DNA of 64,000 bases, taken from Pseudomonas graminis. Its GTDB lineage: Bacteria; Pseudomonadota; Gammaproteobacteria; Pseudomonadales; Pseudomonadaceae. The number at the start of each line of letters is the position of its first letter. The stretch's first letter is position 1. Of this stretch, positions 45,904-57,315 are shown piece after piece. Location: positions 62,001-126,000 of the forward strand of contig NZ_MDEN01000055.1 in assembly GCF_001705435.1 (NCBI RefSeq), given 5' to 3'. Both the position numbers and the translations under genes were made by a program. The notes under the pieces were generated by a model that worked only from the letters and a program-made list of their open reading frames with translations, was not told the DNA's origin and did no database searches.

Positions 45904-46386
45904 TTGAAAACATTTGACCATCTGACAGTCATCGGCCTGCGCGAATGGGTGGCTTTGCCCCATCTGGGCGTCGCCGGGCTGCGCGCAAAAATCGACACCG
46001 GTGCCAGCACTTCCAGCCTGCACGCGACAGAAATAGAGCCGTTCGAACGGGACGGTGAGAAATGGGTGCGCTTCAACGCTCATCTGGGGACGGTGGTGCA
46101 GCTGCGTCACCGTCGCTGTGAGGCTCAATTGGTGGCGATGAAAACCATCAAAAGCTCCAACGGCCACGCCCAGGTTCGCTACGTCATTCGTACGACGCTG
46201 GCGCTGGGGGACAGGGTCTGGCCGGTGGAATTCACGCTGGCCTGCCGCAAGGCCATGCGCTACCGGCTGCTGCTGGGTTCCAAAGCCCTGATTGACGGCC
46301 AGTTGGTGGTCAATCCGGGTGTGACATATATTCAGGACAAGCCGGTGTTCCCGGCTTCAAATCTCTCTGCCACAGGTGCTGCATGA
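45904..46386 (+). CDS. rimB: RimB, retropepsin-like ATP-dependent zinc protease family
   Basis: 160 aa from TTG 45904. The retropepsin-like aspartyl core [14 protein letters not shown] (DTGA) is at about 29-42. The C-terminal [10 protein letters not shown] is the second conserved block. In RimABK systems RimB is the protease partner that modulates RimK-modified RpsF. It overlaps rimK by 4 nt. Confidence 0.88.
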   Translation: MKTFDHLTVIGLREWVALPHLGVAGLRAKIDTGASTSSLHATEIEPFERDGEKWVRFNAHLGTVVQLRHRRCEAQLVAMKTIKSSNGHAQVRYVIRTTLALGDRVWPVEFTLACRKAMRYRLLLGSKALIDGQLVVNPGVTYIQDKPVFPASNLSATGAA

Positions 46387-47288
46387 AGATCGCTGTGCTT
46401 TCGCGAAACCCGCGTCTGTATTCAACTCGTCGTCTGGTCGAAGCTGGAATCCAGCGCGGCCATGAGGTCGTGGTGGTCGATACCCTGCGCGCCTATATGA
46501 ACATTGCCAGTCATAAGCCGCAGATCCACTACCGAGGAAAACCCCTGGAAGGCTTTGATGCGGTGATACCCCGCATCGGCGCCTCCGTGACCTTCTACGG
46601 CTGCGCCGTGCTGCGTCAGTTTGAAATGATGGGCGTGTTCCCGCTCAACGAATCCGTCGCCATCGCGCGCTCCCGCGACAAGCTGCGCTCGCTGCAGCTG
46701 TTGTCACGTCGAGGCATTGGCTTGCCCGTCACCGGCTTCGCCCACTCACCGGATGACATCCCTGACCTGATCCAGATGGTCAACGGCGCGCCTCTGGTAA
46801 TCAAGGTGCTCGAGGGGACGCAAGGTATTGGCGTGGTGCTGTGCGAAACCGCGACCGCGGCCGAATCCGTGATTGAGGCCTTCATGGGGCTGAAACAGGA
46901 CATCATGGTGCAGGAGTACATCAAAGAAGCCGGTGGCGCCGATATCCGCTGCTTCGTGGTGGGTGACAAGGTCATTGCGTCGATGAAGCGCCAGGCGAAA
47001 CCGGGGGAGTTCCGCTCCAACCTGCATCGCGGCGGCACCGCCAGCCTCATCAAGATCACCCCGGAAGAGCGCATGACAGCCATTCGCGCGGCCAAGGTCA
47101 TGGGCCTGAGTGTGGCAGGCGTCGATATCCTGCGTTCCAACCACGGGCCACTGGTGATGGAGGTGAACTCATCGCCAGGTCTTGAAGGCATTGAAACCAC
47201 CACCGGCAAGGATGTCGCGGGGATAATCATCGAGTACATCGAGAAAAACGGCGGGCCGCACATGACCCGCACCAAAGGCAAAGGATAA
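46383..47288 (+). CDS. rimK: Ribosomal protein S6--L-glutamate ligase
   Basis: 301 aa ATP-grasp enzyme. It adds glutamate residues to the S6 C-terminus. The pattern [20 protein letters not shown], the metal-binding [23 protein letters not shown], the gate [14 protein letters not shown] loop ([10 protein letters not shown]) and [24 protein letters not shown] are typical. Third gene of rimABK. Confidence 0.97.
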   Translation: MKIAVLSRNPRLYSTRRLVEAGIQRGHEVVVVDTLRAYMNIASHKPQIHYRGKPLEGFDAVIPRIGASVTFYGCAVLRQFEMMGVFPLNESVAIARSRDKLRSLQLLSRRGIGLPVTGFAHSPDDIPDLIQMVNGAPLVIKVLEGTQGIGVVLCETATAAESVIEAFMGLKQDIMVQEYIKEAGGADIRCFVVGDKVIASMKRQAKPGEFRSNLHRGGTASLIKITPEERMTAIRAAKVMGLSVAGVDILRSNHGPLVMEVNSSPGLEGIETTTGKDVAGIIIEYIEKNGGPHMTRTKGKG

Positions 47289-47369
47289 CCCCCAAGCCCG
47301 TCTCTGCACGGAGGCTATGGTCGCGAGTACCCCACCCGCCCACGGCCTCCAGGCAGAATCACGAACGAA

Positions 47370-48683
47370 TCAATCGGCATCCCGCGGCAGCAACAACCCC
47401 AACGGCAGGCGAACTCTGGCCTCCAGCCCGCCTCCCGAACGATTACGCAGCTCGACATTACCGCCGTGCATTGCGGCAATGCGCTTGACGATCGCCAGGC
47501 CAAGCCCTGTCCCCTTGCCGCTTCTGGCGCGGTCACCACGGATGAAGGGATTGAAAATACCTTCCAGCTCCGACGGATCGATCCCCATGCCCCTGTCCAG
47601 CACACTCAGCACCACGTAGGGCGCGCCGCTGTCGCCGGAAACATAGGCCGCGACTTCAACCCCGTCACCGGCATGGTGCATCGCATTGCCAATGAGGTTG
47701 TTGAGCAAACGTTTCATGGAAACCCGTCGCAACGGGAAAGGCGGAATGGACTCCAGGCACAGCCGTACTTGCTCCACCGGGTTGTTGTACGGCGCGACGA
47801 CTTCATGGACCAGCTCGACCAGATCGACTTCTTCGACCTCTTCATCACGCCCGTCCCGGATGAATGCCAGGAATTGATCGAGGATCGCGTCCATGTCTTC
47901 GATGTCGCGAACCATGCCTTCCATGAACTCGTTATTGGTCGGCATCAGCTCAAGGGACAGACGCAGCCGGGTCAGCGGCGTCCGCAAATCGTGAGACACC
48001 CCGGCCAGCATCAGTTCGCGCTCCTGCCCGGCCTGCTCCACGTCTTCGGCCATCTGGTTGAACGCGCGGTAGACCTCGGTTATCTCGCTGGGCGTGTCAC
48101 CCACCGGCAAACGCACGCTGCGGCCCTGGCCCAACTGGCGGGCCGCAAACACCAGGCGCTTGAGCGGCTGATTGAGCTGGCTGACGAAGATCCAGGCCGA
48201 GGCCGTCGAGAGTAATCCGATCGCCAGGAACCAGCCCAGCACGCTCCAGATTTTCTGCCCGCGCAACGGATGCGGGTACAGCGGCACTTTCAGCCAGCCA
48301 TCGCCAAGACTCGGCGCCCTCACCCATAGCGCGGGGGGCGCGTGGACACGCAGTCGCACCTCGGTGTCCGCGCCCAGCTCATCCTGCATCTGCCGTTGGT
48401 AGATTTCGGAGTACGGCCAGTGCTGCTCGCCTTCCGGTACACCACCGCCCACCACGCGGATCAGTCCGGCGGCGTCAGCGATGGTCTGCCGGTCACTCTC
48501 ATCGGCCGCCCAGTAAGCCCGCAAAGTGAGTGCAACGCCGTGGCTGTATTGACGATCGACCAGAACATCCTCGTTCATCAGCAGATAGACGAGGGTCAGC
48601 GCCTTCGAAAACAGCACGACAATGAGCACCAGCCACAGGGTGCGGGAGAAAAAGCTTTGCGGGAACCAGAGCGGTGTCTTCAT
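47370..48683 (-). CDS. envZ: Osmosensor histidine kinase EnvZ
   Basis: 437 aa from ATG 48683 (MKTPLWFPQSFFSRTLWLVLIVVLFSK). Two TM helices bracket a periplasmic loop. A HAMP-like linker precedes HisKA with LAGVSHDLRTPLTRLRLSLE, then HATPase with NNLIGNAMHHAG and GTGLGLAIV. It phosphorylates and dephosphorylates OmpR, upstream on the same strand with a 166-nt gap. Earlier in-frame start codons lack support. Confidence 0.94.
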   Translation of the reverse strand: MKTPLWFPQSFFSRTLWLVLIVVLFSKALTLVYLLMNEDVLVDRQYSHGVALTLRAYWAADESDRQTIADAAGLIRVVGGGVPEGEQHWPYSEIYQRQMQDELGADTEVRLRVHAPPALWVRAPSLGDGWLKVPLYPHPLRGQKIWSVLGWFLAIGLLSTASAWIFVSQLNQPLKRLVFAARQLGQGRSVRLPVGDTPSEITEVYRAFNQMAEDVEQAGQERELMLAGVSHDLRTPLTRLRLSLELMPTNNEFMEGMVRDIEDMDAILDQFLAFIRDGRDEEVEEVDLVELVHEVVAPYNNPVEQVRLCLESIPPFPLRRVSMKRLLNNLIGNAMHHAGDGVEVAAYVSGDSGAPYVVLSVLDRGMGIDPSELEGIFNPFIRGDRARSGKGTGLGLAIVKRIAAMHGGNVELRNRSGGGLEARVRLPLGLLLPRDAD

Positions 48684-48849
48684 AACAGCAGCTACACACT
48701 TTGCGGAAGCGAGCCGGGCTCGCGAATTTGCGGAACACATGACACAGCAAAAACCAGTCACGCCAATGGCCGCTTTCGCGAACATCGAGGTGACTGGCTA
48801 ACGTAGGCGGGCGTGAGACAGGCCCGGCAGGTTACCGTCGAACTTGCTG

Positions 48850-49590
48850 TTACTGCTTGTTGGCACCGTCTGGCACGAAAACATAACCCACTCCCCAGAC
48901 CGTCTGAATGTAACGCGGCTTGGCAGCGTCCACTTCAATCAGACGGCGCAGACGGGAGATCTGGACATCGATGGAGCGCTCCAGAGCGTCCCACTCACGG
49001 CCCCGAGCCAGGTTCATCAGCTTGTCTCGCGTCAGCGGCTCACGGGCGTGCATGACCAATGCCTTCAACACGGCGAATTCACCGGTCGTGAGCATGTGCA
49101 CTTCGTCGCCACGCTTGAGCTCGCGGGTGGCGAGGGACAGAGCGTAGTCGCCAAAGGTGACGGTTTCGTCTTCCGTGGCAGGCGCGCCAGGTACGGGTGC
49201 GGATTGACGACGCAGCACAGCGCGAACGCGGGCCATCAGTTCGTCAGGGTTGAAAGGTTTTGCGAGGTAGTCATCAGCGCCGAGCTCGAGGCCCTTGATG
49301 CGACTGAGCTCGTCGCCCTTGGCGGTGAGCATGATGATAGGGACTTGATTGTTCGCGGCGCGCAGGCGGCGGCAGGCGGACAGCCCGTCTTCGCCCGGCA
49401 GCATCAGGTCCAGCACCACGAGGTGAAACACTTCGCGCGCCAGCAGCCGATCCATTTGCTCCACGTTGGGCACAGCCCGGGCGCGGTAGCCCTTGCTGTT
49501 GAAAAAGCGTTCTAGCAGGCTGCTCAAGCCCGGGTCATCGTCAACGATGAGGATTTTCTCGCCTTCAGCCGTTTGTGCAGTGCTGCTCAT
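48850..49590 (-). CDS. ompR: Response regulator OmpR
   Basis: 246 aa. The receiver has KILIVDDDPGLS, phospho-Asp in LVVLDLMLPGEDG, TAKGDE and the conserved Lys in YLAKPFNPDEL. The C-terminal winged helix ends RYIQTVWGVGYVFVPDG. Controls osmotic and envelope genes together with EnvZ. Confidence 0.97.
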   Translation of the reverse strand: MSSTAQTAEGEKILIVDDDPGLSSLLERFFNSKGYRARAVPNVEQMDRLLAREVFHLVVLDLMLPGEDGLSACRRLRAANNQVPIIMLTAKGDELSRIKGLELGADDYLAKPFNPDELMARVRAVLRRQSAPVPGAPATEDETVTFGDYALSLATRELKRGDEVHMLTTGEFAVLKALVMHAREPLTRDKLMNLARGREWDALERSIDVQISRLRRLIEVDAAKPRYIQTVWGVGYVFVPDGANKQ

Positions 49591-49870
49591 TGGAAGCTCC
49601 TTTGATCTCGGCGCGCATTATGGCGTAGCTGCAGTGATGCGCACCGTGTGCATTGTTAGCAGATTTTTCCTGAATCCACATGGGTGCTCTCGTTGAGTCA
49701 CTTAAGGCTGATTCACGGCGGCTACGCGGGCTGAAACCGGCGTATCGACCGGGCAATCCCCTATTCAAGGCTCACTGGGTATAATGCGCCGCCTTCAAGG
49801 TCAGGCAACGCTCGTTCAAGGCGGTTCGCCAGCCGCTGATTTTATGCACACACATTTGCCAGGTGGTTTT

Positions 49871-52195
49871 ATGGACAGTATCAACAGCCGCATCGCCGAG
49901 GAACTCGGCGTCCGCCCGCAACAGGTCGAAGCGGCCGTCGCGCTACTGGATGAAGGCTCAACGGTGCCTTTCATCGCTCGTTACCGCAAGGAAGTCACTG
50001 GCAGCCTCGATGACACGCAACTGCGTCATCTGGAAGAGCGCCTGCGCTACCTGCGCGAACTCGACGAGCGCCGCATCAGCATCCTTGCCAGCATCGAAGA
50101 GCAAGGCAAGCTGACCCCTGAACTGGCTCGCGATATCAAGCTTGCCGACACCAAGACCCGCCTTGAAGACTTGTACCTGCCGTACAAGCAGAAGCGTCGC
50201 ACCAAAGGCCAGATCGCACTGGAAGCCGGTCTGGGTGAGCTGGCGAACGGGATCTTCAACGATCCGACCCTGACCCCGGAAACCGAAGCCGCGCGGTTCG
50301 TCGATGCCGAAAAAGGCTTCGCCGACATCAAGGCCGTGCTCGAAGGCGCCAAATACATTCTGATGGAGCGCTTCGCCGAAGACGCGACGCTGCTGGAGAA
50401 GCTGCGCAGTTTCCTCAAGCACGAAGCCGTGATCAGTGCCCGTGTAGTGCCGGGTAAAGAGGAAGAAGGCGCCAAGTTCCGCGACTACTTCGAACACGAC
50501 GAGCCGCTCAAGAGCATGCCGTCCCACCGTGCGCTGGCAATCTTTCGGGGTCGCAATGAGGGCGTGCTGAGCTCGGCCCTGAAAGTCGGGGAAGAATTGC
50601 CCGGCACCCTGCACCCCTGCGAAATGATGATCAGCGAGCGCTTCGGCCTGCAGAACCAGAACCGCCCTGCAGACAAGTGGCTGGCCGAAGTCGTGCGCTG
50701 GACCTGGAAGGTCAAGCTGTACTCCAGCCTCGAAACCGACCTGCTCGGCGAGCTGCGCGAAGGTGCCGAAACCGAAGCGATCAACGTATTCGCTCATAAC
50801 CTTCACGACCTGTTGCTGGCCGCACCGGCGGGGCCACGCGCCACGCTGGGTCTTGACCCGGGCCTGCGCACCGGCTGCAAGGTCGCCGTCGTCGACAGCA
50901 CCGGCAAATTGCTGGACTACGCCACTGTTTACCCCCACGTGCCGAAAAACCAGTGGGATCAGACCATCGCGGTACTGGCAGCCCTCTGCGCCAAGCATTC
51001 CGTCGATCTGATCGCGATTGGCAATGGCACTGCCAGCCGCGAAACCGACAAGCTGGCCGGCGATCTGATCAAAAAGTATCCAGGTCTGAAGATGACCAAA
51101 GTCATGGTCTCTGAAGCCGGCGCTTCGGTGTACTCGGCGTCGGAACTCGCTGCCAAGGAATTCCCGGACCTCGACGTTTCGATCCGTGGCGCGGTGTCCA
51201 TCGCCCGTCGCTTGCAGGATCCGCTTGCCGAACTGGTGAAAATCGACCCGAAATCCATTGGTGTTGGCCAGTACCAGCATGACGTCTCACAACTCAAACT
51301 CGCCCGCGGCCTCGACGCGGTGGTGGAAGACTGCGTGAACGCCGTGGGTGTGGATGTGAACACCGCCTCCGTGGCCCTGCTGGCGCGGATTTCCGGCCTG
51401 AACACCACGCTGGCGCAGAATATCGTTTCCCACCGCGACCAGAATGGCGCGTTCAAGACCCGTGCGGCGCTGAAGAAAGTCCCGCGCCTGGGCGAGAAAA
51501 CCTTCGAACAGGCCGCAGGCTTTCTGCGCGTCATGAACGGTGATAACCCGCTGGACTCGTCCGCCGTTCACCCTGAGGCGTATCCCCTGGTGCAGCGCAT
51601 TGCCGCCCAGACCGATCGCGACATCCGCTCGCTGATCGGCGATGCAGGCTTTCTGAAGCGTCTCGACCCGAAGAAATTCACAGACGAAACCTTCGGCCTG
51701 CCGACCGTCACCGACATCCTTCAAGAACTGGAAAAACCGGGCCGCGATCCGCGTCCGGGATTCAAGACCGCTGAGTTTCAGGACGGCGTTGAAGACTTGA
51801 AGGACCTTCAGCCGGGCATGATCCTCGAAGGCGTGGTCACCAACGTCACCAACTTTGGTGCGTTCGTTGACATCGGCGTGCATCAGGACGGTTTGGTGCA
51901 CATCTCTGCGCTTTCGGAGAAGTTCATCAAGGACCCTCGCGAAGCGGTCAAAGCCGGCGATGTGGTGAAGGTCAAGGTGATGGAAGTGGACATCCCGCGT
52001 AAGCGCGTCGGTCTGTCGATGCGCATGAGCGACACGCCGGGCGAGAAAGTCGACGGCGCTCGCGGTGCCCGTCCTGGTGCGGCGCCGCGCCAGCAGCACA
52101 GCAATGCCCCCCGTAAGGAAGCCCCCACCCCGGCGCCGAGCAACAATCCGATGGCGTCGCTGTTCGCCAACGCCAAGCAATTGAAGAAGCGCTGA
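49871..52195 (+). CDS. tex: Tex-family RNA-binding transcription accessory protein
   Basis: 774 aa from ATG 49871 with AGGTGG upstream. The N-terminal Tex domain ([23 protein letters not shown]...[25 protein letters not shown]) is followed by a YqgF-like RNase H fold ([17 protein letters not shown]), helix-hairpin-helix segments ([20 protein letters not shown]), and an S1 domain (about 645-720, [21 protein letters not shown]). The tail is Pro/Ala/Arg-rich. It shares one nucleotide with the following thioesterase. Confidence 0.96.
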   Translation: MDSINSRIAEELGVRPQQVEAAVALLDEGSTVPFIARYRKEVTGSLDDTQLRHLEERLRYLRELDERRISILASIEEQGKLTPELARDIKLADTKTRLEDLYLPYKQKRRTKGQIALEAGLGELANGIFNDPTLTPETEAARFVDAEKGFADIKAVLEGAKYILMERFAEDATLLEKLRSFLKHEAVISARVVPGKEEEGAKFRDYFEHDEPLKSMPSHRALAIFRGRNEGVLSSALKVGEELPGTLHPCEMMISERFGLQNQNRPADKWLAEVVRWTWKVKLYSSLETDLLGELREGAETEAINVFAHNLHDLLLAAPAGPRATLGLDPGLRTGCKVAVVDSTGKLLDYATVYPHVPKNQWDQTIAVLAALCAKHSVDLIAIGNGTASRETDKLAGDLIKKYPGLKMTKVMVSEAGASVYSASELAAKEFPDLDVSIRGAVSIARRLQDPLAELVKIDPKSIGVGQYQHDVSQLKLARGLDAVVEDCVNAVGVDVNTASVALLARISGLNTTLAQNIVSHRDQNGAFKTRAALKKVPRLGEKTFEQAAGFLRVMNGDNPLDSSAVHPEAYPLVQRIAAQTDRDIRSLIGDAGFLKRLDPKKFTDETFGLPTVTDILQELEKPGRDPRPGFKTAEFQDGVEDLKDLQPGMILEGVVTNVTNFGAFVDIGVHQDGLVHISALSEKFIKDPREAVKAGDVVKVKVMEVDIPRKRVGLSMRMSDTPGEKVDGARGARPGAAPRQQHSNAPRKEAPTPAPSNNPMASLFANAKQLKKR

Positions 52196-52578
52196 TGGAT
52201 ATCCCTGATGAATTGACTCAGAGCGCCTACTTCAAGACGCTCGGCTGCCGGGTGGTGCAGTTGAATGAAGGTGTCGCCGTCGTGGCCTTGCCGCTGGAGC
52301 CGCACCTGCGCAATCGCGGCAATGTCATGCACGGCGGCGCGCTGTTCAGTCTGGTAGACATCACCATGGGGCTGGCCTGCTCCAGCACCCACGGCTTCGA
52401 CAAGCAAAGTGTCACCGTGGAATGCAAAATCAATTACATGCGTGCTGTGGCCGAGGGTGAAGTCATCTGCACCAGCACCGTGCTGCATGCCGGACGCCGA
52501 ACCCTGGTGGTCGAAGCCGACGTTCGCCAGAACGACAAGCTGGTTGCCAAAGCGCAGGGCACGTTTGCGATCGTCTAG
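52195..52578 (+). CDS. PaaI-family thioesterase
   Basis: 127 aa hot-dog thioesterase. HLRNRGNVMHGGALFSLVDITMGLAC contains the HGG and catalytic Asp of PaaI-type enzymes. The ATG overlaps the tex stop by one base (TGATG), so they are coupled. Substrate not identified. Confidence 0.88.
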   Translation: MDIPDELTQSAYFKTLGCRVVQLNEGVAVVALPLEPHLRNRGNVMHGGALFSLVDITMGLACSSTHGFDKQSVTVECKINYMRAVAEGEVICTSTVLHAGRRTLVVEADVRQNDKLVAKAQGTFAIV

Positions 52579-52600
52579 CTGTCCGATAGCGTTATGAGTT

Positions 52601-52631
52601 AATTTCGGCACTGTTCAGTAGTGTCGAAATT
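52601..52631 (+). terminator. Terminator-like inverted repeat after the thioesterase
   Basis: AATTTCGGCACT (52601-52612) pairs with AGTGTCGAAATT (52620-52631), one mismatch, 7-nt loop, followed by an AT stretch. Confidence 0.6.
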
Positions 52632-52775
52632 ATCTGATTTCCTTGTAGGAACGATCAGCGACGGGCATCGGCGTTAGGGCCATCGACGAGGCGAAAACGC
52701 CAGTTCCTTTCTTCACCCTTGTAGACCGCCATATCGCCCCCATATAGGGCCGACTGACGCGTGAAGGATTCCAAC

Positions 52776-54362
52776 TTGAGCGAACTTCTCAACCGCCGCC
52801 TGACTCTGCTTGGCGAGCACTCCAACCTCTCCCTTCTGGAGAAGTGCTTGCACGGCATCGAGCGTGAATGCCTGCGCGTTACGGCCGAAGGCCGTCTGGC
52901 ACAAACCCCGCACCCTGAAGCACTCGGCGCGGCGCTGACCAACGAGCAAATCACCACCGATTACTCCGAGTCGCTGCTGGAGTTCATCACTCCCGCCCTG
53001 GCCGACCCTGCTCAAACGCTGGAAAGCCTGGATAAAATCCATCGCTTCGCGTACAGCAAACTGGGCAGCGAATACATCTGGAGCCCTTCGATGCCGTGCC
53101 CGCTGCCGGCCGAAGCAGATATTCCGATCGCCTATTACGGCACCTCCAACATCGGCAAGCTCAAGTACGTCTACCGTCAGGGCCTTGCCTTGCGTTACGG
53201 CAAAACCATGCAGTGCATTGCCGGCATTCACTATAACTTCTCGCTGCCCGAAGCCATCTGGCCCGTGCTCAAGCAAGACGCGAAATTCGAAGGCGATGAC
53301 CGCGATTTCCAGTCCGAGAGCTACATCGGCCTGATTCGCAACTTCCGTCGTTACAGCTGGCTGCTGATGTACCTGTTCGGCGCGTCGCCGGCGCTGGATG
53401 CCAGTTTCCTGCGCGGCCGCTCGCATCAGCTTGAGCAGTTTGACGCCGAAACGCTGTATCTGCCGTACGCAACCAGCCTGCGGATGAGCGATCTGGGTTA
53501 CCAGAGCAACGCCCAGGCGGACCTGACGCCCTGCTACAACGACCTGCTGACGTACACCGATAGTCTGCGCCGCGCGGTGGCAACGCCCTACGCGCCTTAC
53601 GTCGAAATCGGCACGCACAAGGATGGCGAGTGGATTCAGCTGAACACCAACGTGCTGCAGATCGAGAACGAGTACTACTCGACGATCCGCCCGAAACGCG
53701 TCACCTATTCCGGCGAGCGCCCTATTCAGGCGCTCGTCGCGCGCGGGGTGCAGTACGTGGAAGTCCGTTGCCTGGACATCAACCCGTTCCTGCCGGTGGG
53801 CATCGACCTTGAGCAATCGCGCTTCATCGATGCGTTCATTCTGTATTGCGCGCTGCACGACAGCCCGCAGCTGGCGAGCAACGAGTGCGGCAACGCCAGC
53901 ACGAACTTCCTGACCGTGGTCAAGGAAGGTCGCCGTCCCGGCCTGCAACTGAACCGCAACGATACGACGATCGACTTGAAAGTCTGGGCCAACGAGATGC
54001 TGGACACGATCAGGCCGATCTGTGAACTGCTCGATGCCAGCCAGGGCACGGATCAGCACGTCAAATCGCTGGACGCTCAGCGCGCGAAAGTGGCGGACGC
54101 CTCTCTGACGCCTTCGGCACAGGTGCTGGCGGCCATGACCGAGCACAAGGAAGGCTTCACGGCCTTCTCGCTGCGCCAGTCACAGGTTCACGCTGATCAT
54201 TTCCGCAGCAATCCGCTGAGCGCAGAGGACCAGACGCATTTTGAGAGCAAGGCGCGTGAGTCCCTGGCTCAGCAAGCGGAGCTGGAACAGACCGAAGAGA
54301 AAGTGGATTTCGACACGTTCGTGGGTGCGTATCAGGCGAGCATTCTGGCGATCAGCAACTGA
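52776..54362 (+). CDS. gshA: Glutamate--cysteine ligase
   Basis: 528 aa from TTG 52776: AAGGA at 52764-52768 is spaced 7 nt, and the protein then starts (M)[16 protein letters not shown] as in other Pseudomonas. A GTG at 52761 lies next to the same AAGGA and is a poorer choice. It makes gamma-glutamylcysteine, first step of glutathione. Motifs [28 protein letters not shown] and [13 protein letters not shown] are visible. Confidence 0.96.
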   Translation: MSELLNRRLTLLGEHSNLSLLEKCLHGIERECLRVTAEGRLAQTPHPEALGAALTNEQITTDYSESLLEFITPALADPAQTLESLDKIHRFAYSKLGSEYIWSPSMPCPLPAEADIPIAYYGTSNIGKLKYVYRQGLALRYGKTMQCIAGIHYNFSLPEAIWPVLKQDAKFEGDDRDFQSESYIGLIRNFRRYSWLLMYLFGASPALDASFLRGRSHQLEQFDAETLYLPYATSLRMSDLGYQSNAQADLTPCYNDLLTYTDSLRRAVATPYAPYVEIGTHKDGEWIQLNTNVLQIENEYYSTIRPKRVTYSGERPIQALVARGVQYVEVRCLDINPFLPVGIDLEQSRFIDAFILYCALHDSPQLASNECGNASTNFLTVVKEGRRPGLQLNRNDTTIDLKVWANEMLDTIRPICELLDASQGTDQHVKSLDAQRAKVADASLTPSAQVLAAMTEHKEGFTAFSLRQSQVHADHFRSNPLSAEDQTHFESKARESLAQQAELEQTEEKVDFDTFVGAYQASILAISN

Positions 54363-54409
54363 CGCCAGACCCGTTGCAAACGGTGGGACGACCGGGGTGG
54401 CGCTCCACC

Positions 54410-54486
54410 TTACTCGCGAAAGCGGTGTCTCAGGCGAGAGAGATGTATCGTCTGACCTGACCCTTCGCGAGCAAGCTCGCTCCCAC
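54410..54486. repeat. REP elements between gshA and argA
   Basis: TTACTCGCGAAAGCGG at 54410 and TTCGCGAGCAAGCTCGCTCC at 54464-54483, inverted relative to each other. Confidence 0.65.
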
Positions 54487-54509
54487 AAGGGTTGTATCGA
54501 ACCGAAAAT

Positions 54510-54537
54510 GCGCGTCAGGCTTCAGGTCCTGACGCGC
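54510..54537. terminator. Bidirectional terminator gshA / argA
   Basis: GCGCGTCAGG (54510-54519) and CCTGACGCGC (54528-54537), perfect 10-bp stem, between two convergent genes. T run is absent. Confidence 0.6.
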
Positions 54538-54542
54538 TTCGC

Positions 54543-55841
54543 TTAGATCGCCTTTTCAAAAATCTTCGAATTACGCTGGTAGTTGTACAGTGACGCACGT
54601 GCGCTGGGCAGGCGATCGACGCTGCTGGCCTCGAAACCGCGCTCCTGGAACCAGTGCGCCGTACGCGTGGTGAGGACGAACAGGGTTTTCAGACCCAGCG
54701 CCCGGGCGCGTTCTTCGATGCGTTCAAGCAGCTCGTCGCCGCGCCCGCCGTGGCGATACTCTGGATTCACCGCCAGACAAGCCAACTCACCCGCGTCGGA
54801 ATCGGCAATCGGGTACAGCGCCGCGCAGGCGATGATCAGGCCTTCGCGCTCAACCACGCTGAACTGCTCGATTTCCCGCTCCAGCACTTCCCGCGACCGA
54901 CGCACCAGGATGCCCTGCTCTTCCAACGGCGTGATGAGGTCGATGAGCCCACCGACATCGCCGATCGACGCTTCGCGCACCAGCTCGAACTGCTCCTGGG
55001 CCACCAGTGTGCCGCCGCCGGCGCGGGTGAACAGCTCGGAGAGCAGCGCGCCATCTTCGGCGTAGCTGACGATATGGCTGCGCGCCACACCCCCGCGACA
55101 GGCCTGGGCCGCGGCATCCAGCAGTTCCGCCTGGTAGTTGCTGCCCAGGCGCTGAAGGTGCGCGGGCACCTGCTGTGGACGCAGCTCACGGACCAATCGG
55201 CCCTGCTCGTCCAGCAAGCCTGACTCGGCGCCAAACAGCAGCAGCTTTTCCGCCCCCAGATCAATGGCCGCGCGCGTCGCGACGTCTTCGCAGGCCAGGT
55301 TGAAGATCTCGCCGGTGGGCGAGTAACCCAGCGGTGAAAGCAACACGATGGAGCGTTCGTCGAGCAGCCGGCTAATACCCTTGCGGTCGATACGGCGCAC
55401 TTCGCCGGTGTGCTGGAAATCGACGCCCTCGAGGACGCCGATCGGGCGCGCCGTGACGAAGTTTCCGCCCGTGACGCGCAACCGCGAGCCCTGCATCGGC
55501 GAGGCGGCCATGTCCATCGACAAACGCGCCTCGATGGCAATTCGCAGGGCGCCGACGGCGTCGATTACGCATTCGAGCGTGGCGAAATCAGTCACGCGCA
55601 TGTCGTGGTGGAAATGCGGCGTCAGGCCACGGGCCTGCAAGCGGCTTTCGATCTGCGGGCGGGAGCCGTAAACCAGCACGAGGCGCACGCCGAGGCTGTG
55701 CAGCAACACGAGGTCGTGGACGATGTTGCCGAAGTTCGGGTGCGCCACGCCATCGCCCGGAAGCATGACGACGAAGGTGCAATCCCGGTGGGCATTGATG
55801 TAGGGAGACGCGTGGCGGAGCCAATTGACGTAATCGGGCAT
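54543..55841 (-). CDS. argA: N-acetylglutamate synthase
   Basis: 432 aa starting MPDYVNWLRHASPYINAHRDCTF (ATG 55841). An N-terminal amino-acid kinase-like domain (about 1-285) regulates arginine feedback: LVLVYGSRPQIESRLQARG and LLSPLGYSPTGEIFNL. The C-terminal GNAT domain has CLAVNPEYRHGGRGDELLERIEERARALG. It makes N-acetylglutamate, the first step of arginine synthesis. Confidence 0.96.
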   Translation of the reverse strand: MPDYVNWLRHASPYINAHRDCTFVVMLPGDGVAHPNFGNIVHDLVLLHSLGVRLVLVYGSRPQIESRLQARGLTPHFHHDMRVTDFATLECVIDAVGALRIAIEARLSMDMAASPMQGSRLRVTGGNFVTARPIGVLEGVDFQHTGEVRRIDRKGISRLLDERSIVLLSPLGYSPTGEIFNLACEDVATRAAIDLGAEKLLLFGAESGLLDEQGRLVRELRPQQVPAHLQRLGSNYQAELLDAAAQACRGGVARSHIVSYAEDGALLSELFTRAGGGTLVAQEQFELVREASIGDVGGLIDLITPLEEQGILVRRSREVLEREIEQFSVVEREGLIIACAALYPIADSDAGELACLAVNPEYRHGGRGDELLERIEERARALGLKTLFVLTTRTAHWFQERGFEASSVDRLPSARASLYNYQRNSKIFEKAI

Positions 55842-56001
55842 ATCCGAAAGGAGCCTGTGGTGGATGGACGAAGGGGTGGAAGCACTCAAGACGGCATGAG
55901 CGTTATCGTCGGAACAGGCATCGCAACACGCGTACTCTCCTTTTCGGGTAATTCTCAGACAGGCCCTGACTCAACCAGCACTTGGGCGCATTCAAGGGCA
56001 C

Positions 56002-57150
56002 TCAAGGGGTAGCCAGGCAGTAATGTTCGATCAATTGACGTAACAGACGCACTGTAGGCTGCAAACGTGACATTTCAAGATATTCACCGGGCTGGTGCGC
56101 ACAGGCAATGTCCCCGGGCCCCATCACGATGGTTTCGCAACCAAGGCGCTGAAGATAAGGCGCTTCGGTACCAAATGCCACCGCTTCGGCCGTATGACCG
56201 GTCAGACGCTCCGCGATTCGCACCAGTTCCGCATCGGCGCTTTCTTCAAAGGGGGACACTTCCGAAAACAGCGGCGCGTAGTCGATCTGTACTTGGTGCA
56301 GTTCGGCGACGGGCTGCAGTTTCTGCCGGATCGCGGCGCGCAGCACCTCGGGGTCCATCCCCGGCAGCGGGCGCAGATCGAACTCCAGCGAGCATTGCCC
56401 GCAGATGCGGTTAGGGTTGTCGCCGCCATGGATGCAGCCGAAGTTCAGGGTGGGTTGAGGCACGCTGAACTGCGGATTGCGGTATTGCTCCTGCCAGTGT
56501 CGGCGCAGGCCTTTCAACTCGCCAATGGCGTCGTACATGGCTTCCAGGGCGCTGCGCCCCAGGCTCGGGTCCGAGGAGTGACCGCTGCGGCCGAGAATCT
56601 CGATGCGCTCCATCATCACGCCCTTGTGCAGGCGGACCGGCTTGAGGCGAGTCGGCTCGCCAATAACTGCCGCGCGGCCCAGTACACCGCCGGCCGCAGC
56701 CAATGCCTTGGCACCGGCCATGGAGCTTTCTTCATCGCAGGTCGCGAGGATGATCAGCGGCTGTTTGAACGGCTGATCGAGCAACGGCTGAAGCGCCTCA
56801 ATGGCCAACGCGAAGAAGCCCTTCATGTCGCAACTGCCCAGTCCTACCCAATTGCCGTCGACTTCGGTCAGTTTCAGCGGATCGGTCTTCCACAACGCAT
56901 CGTCGTAAGGGACCGTATCGCTGTGGCCCGCGAGCACCAACCCGCCGGGGCCGGTGCCATACGTTGCCAGCAGATTGAATTTGCCAGGGCTCACGTGCTG
57001 GATGTCGCAGGCAAAACCCAGATCGCCCAGCCAACCTGCCAGCAGATCAATGACGGCGCGATTGGACTGGTCGAGCGCGGGCTGCGTACAGCTCACAGAC
57101 GGCGCGGCGATCAGGGCGGCGAACTGGTCTTTCATGGACGGCAACGGCAT
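56002..57150 (-). CDS. argE: Acetylornithine deacetylase
   Basis: 382 aa M20 metallohydrolase that deacetylates N-acetylornithine. Metal ligands lie in LVLAGHSDTVPYD, GSCDMKGFFALA, ATCDEESSMAG and the C-terminal GPGDIACAHQPGEYLEM. The gene lies 160 nt upstream of argA on the same strand with no terminator seen between them, so both arginine genes may be transcribed together. Confidence 0.95.
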   Translation of the reverse strand: MPLPSMKDQFAALIAAPSVSCTQPALDQSNRAVIDLLAGWLGDLGFACDIQHVSPGKFNLLATYGTGPGGLVLAGHSDTVPYDDALWKTDPLKLTEVDGNWVGLGSCDMKGFFALAIEALQPLLDQPFKQPLIILATCDEESSMAGAKALAAAGGVLGRAAVIGEPTRLKPVRLHKGVMMERIEILGRSGHSSDPSLGRSALEAMYDAIGELKGLRRHWQEQYRNPQFSVPQPTLNFGCIHGGDNPNRICGQCSLEFDLRPLPGMDPEVLRAAIRQKLQPVAELHQVQIDYAPLFSEVSPFEESADAELVRIAERLTGHTAEAVAFGTEAPYLQRLGCETIVMGPGDIACAHQPGEYLEMSRLQPTVRLLRQLIEHYCLATP

Positions 57151-57315
57151 AGGCGACTCCGGTAATGGGGTACGACACGCCGGCCATCATAGGTTGATTG
57201 GCCCGCATGAATAAACTGTCACGGTTGATGTCCTGTACACTGCACGGCCCACGCAGCTGTGTCGATTCCGGCTGCGACCCCGTTATCAGCGATAGAGCGT
57301 TTGGATTCTCCGGCC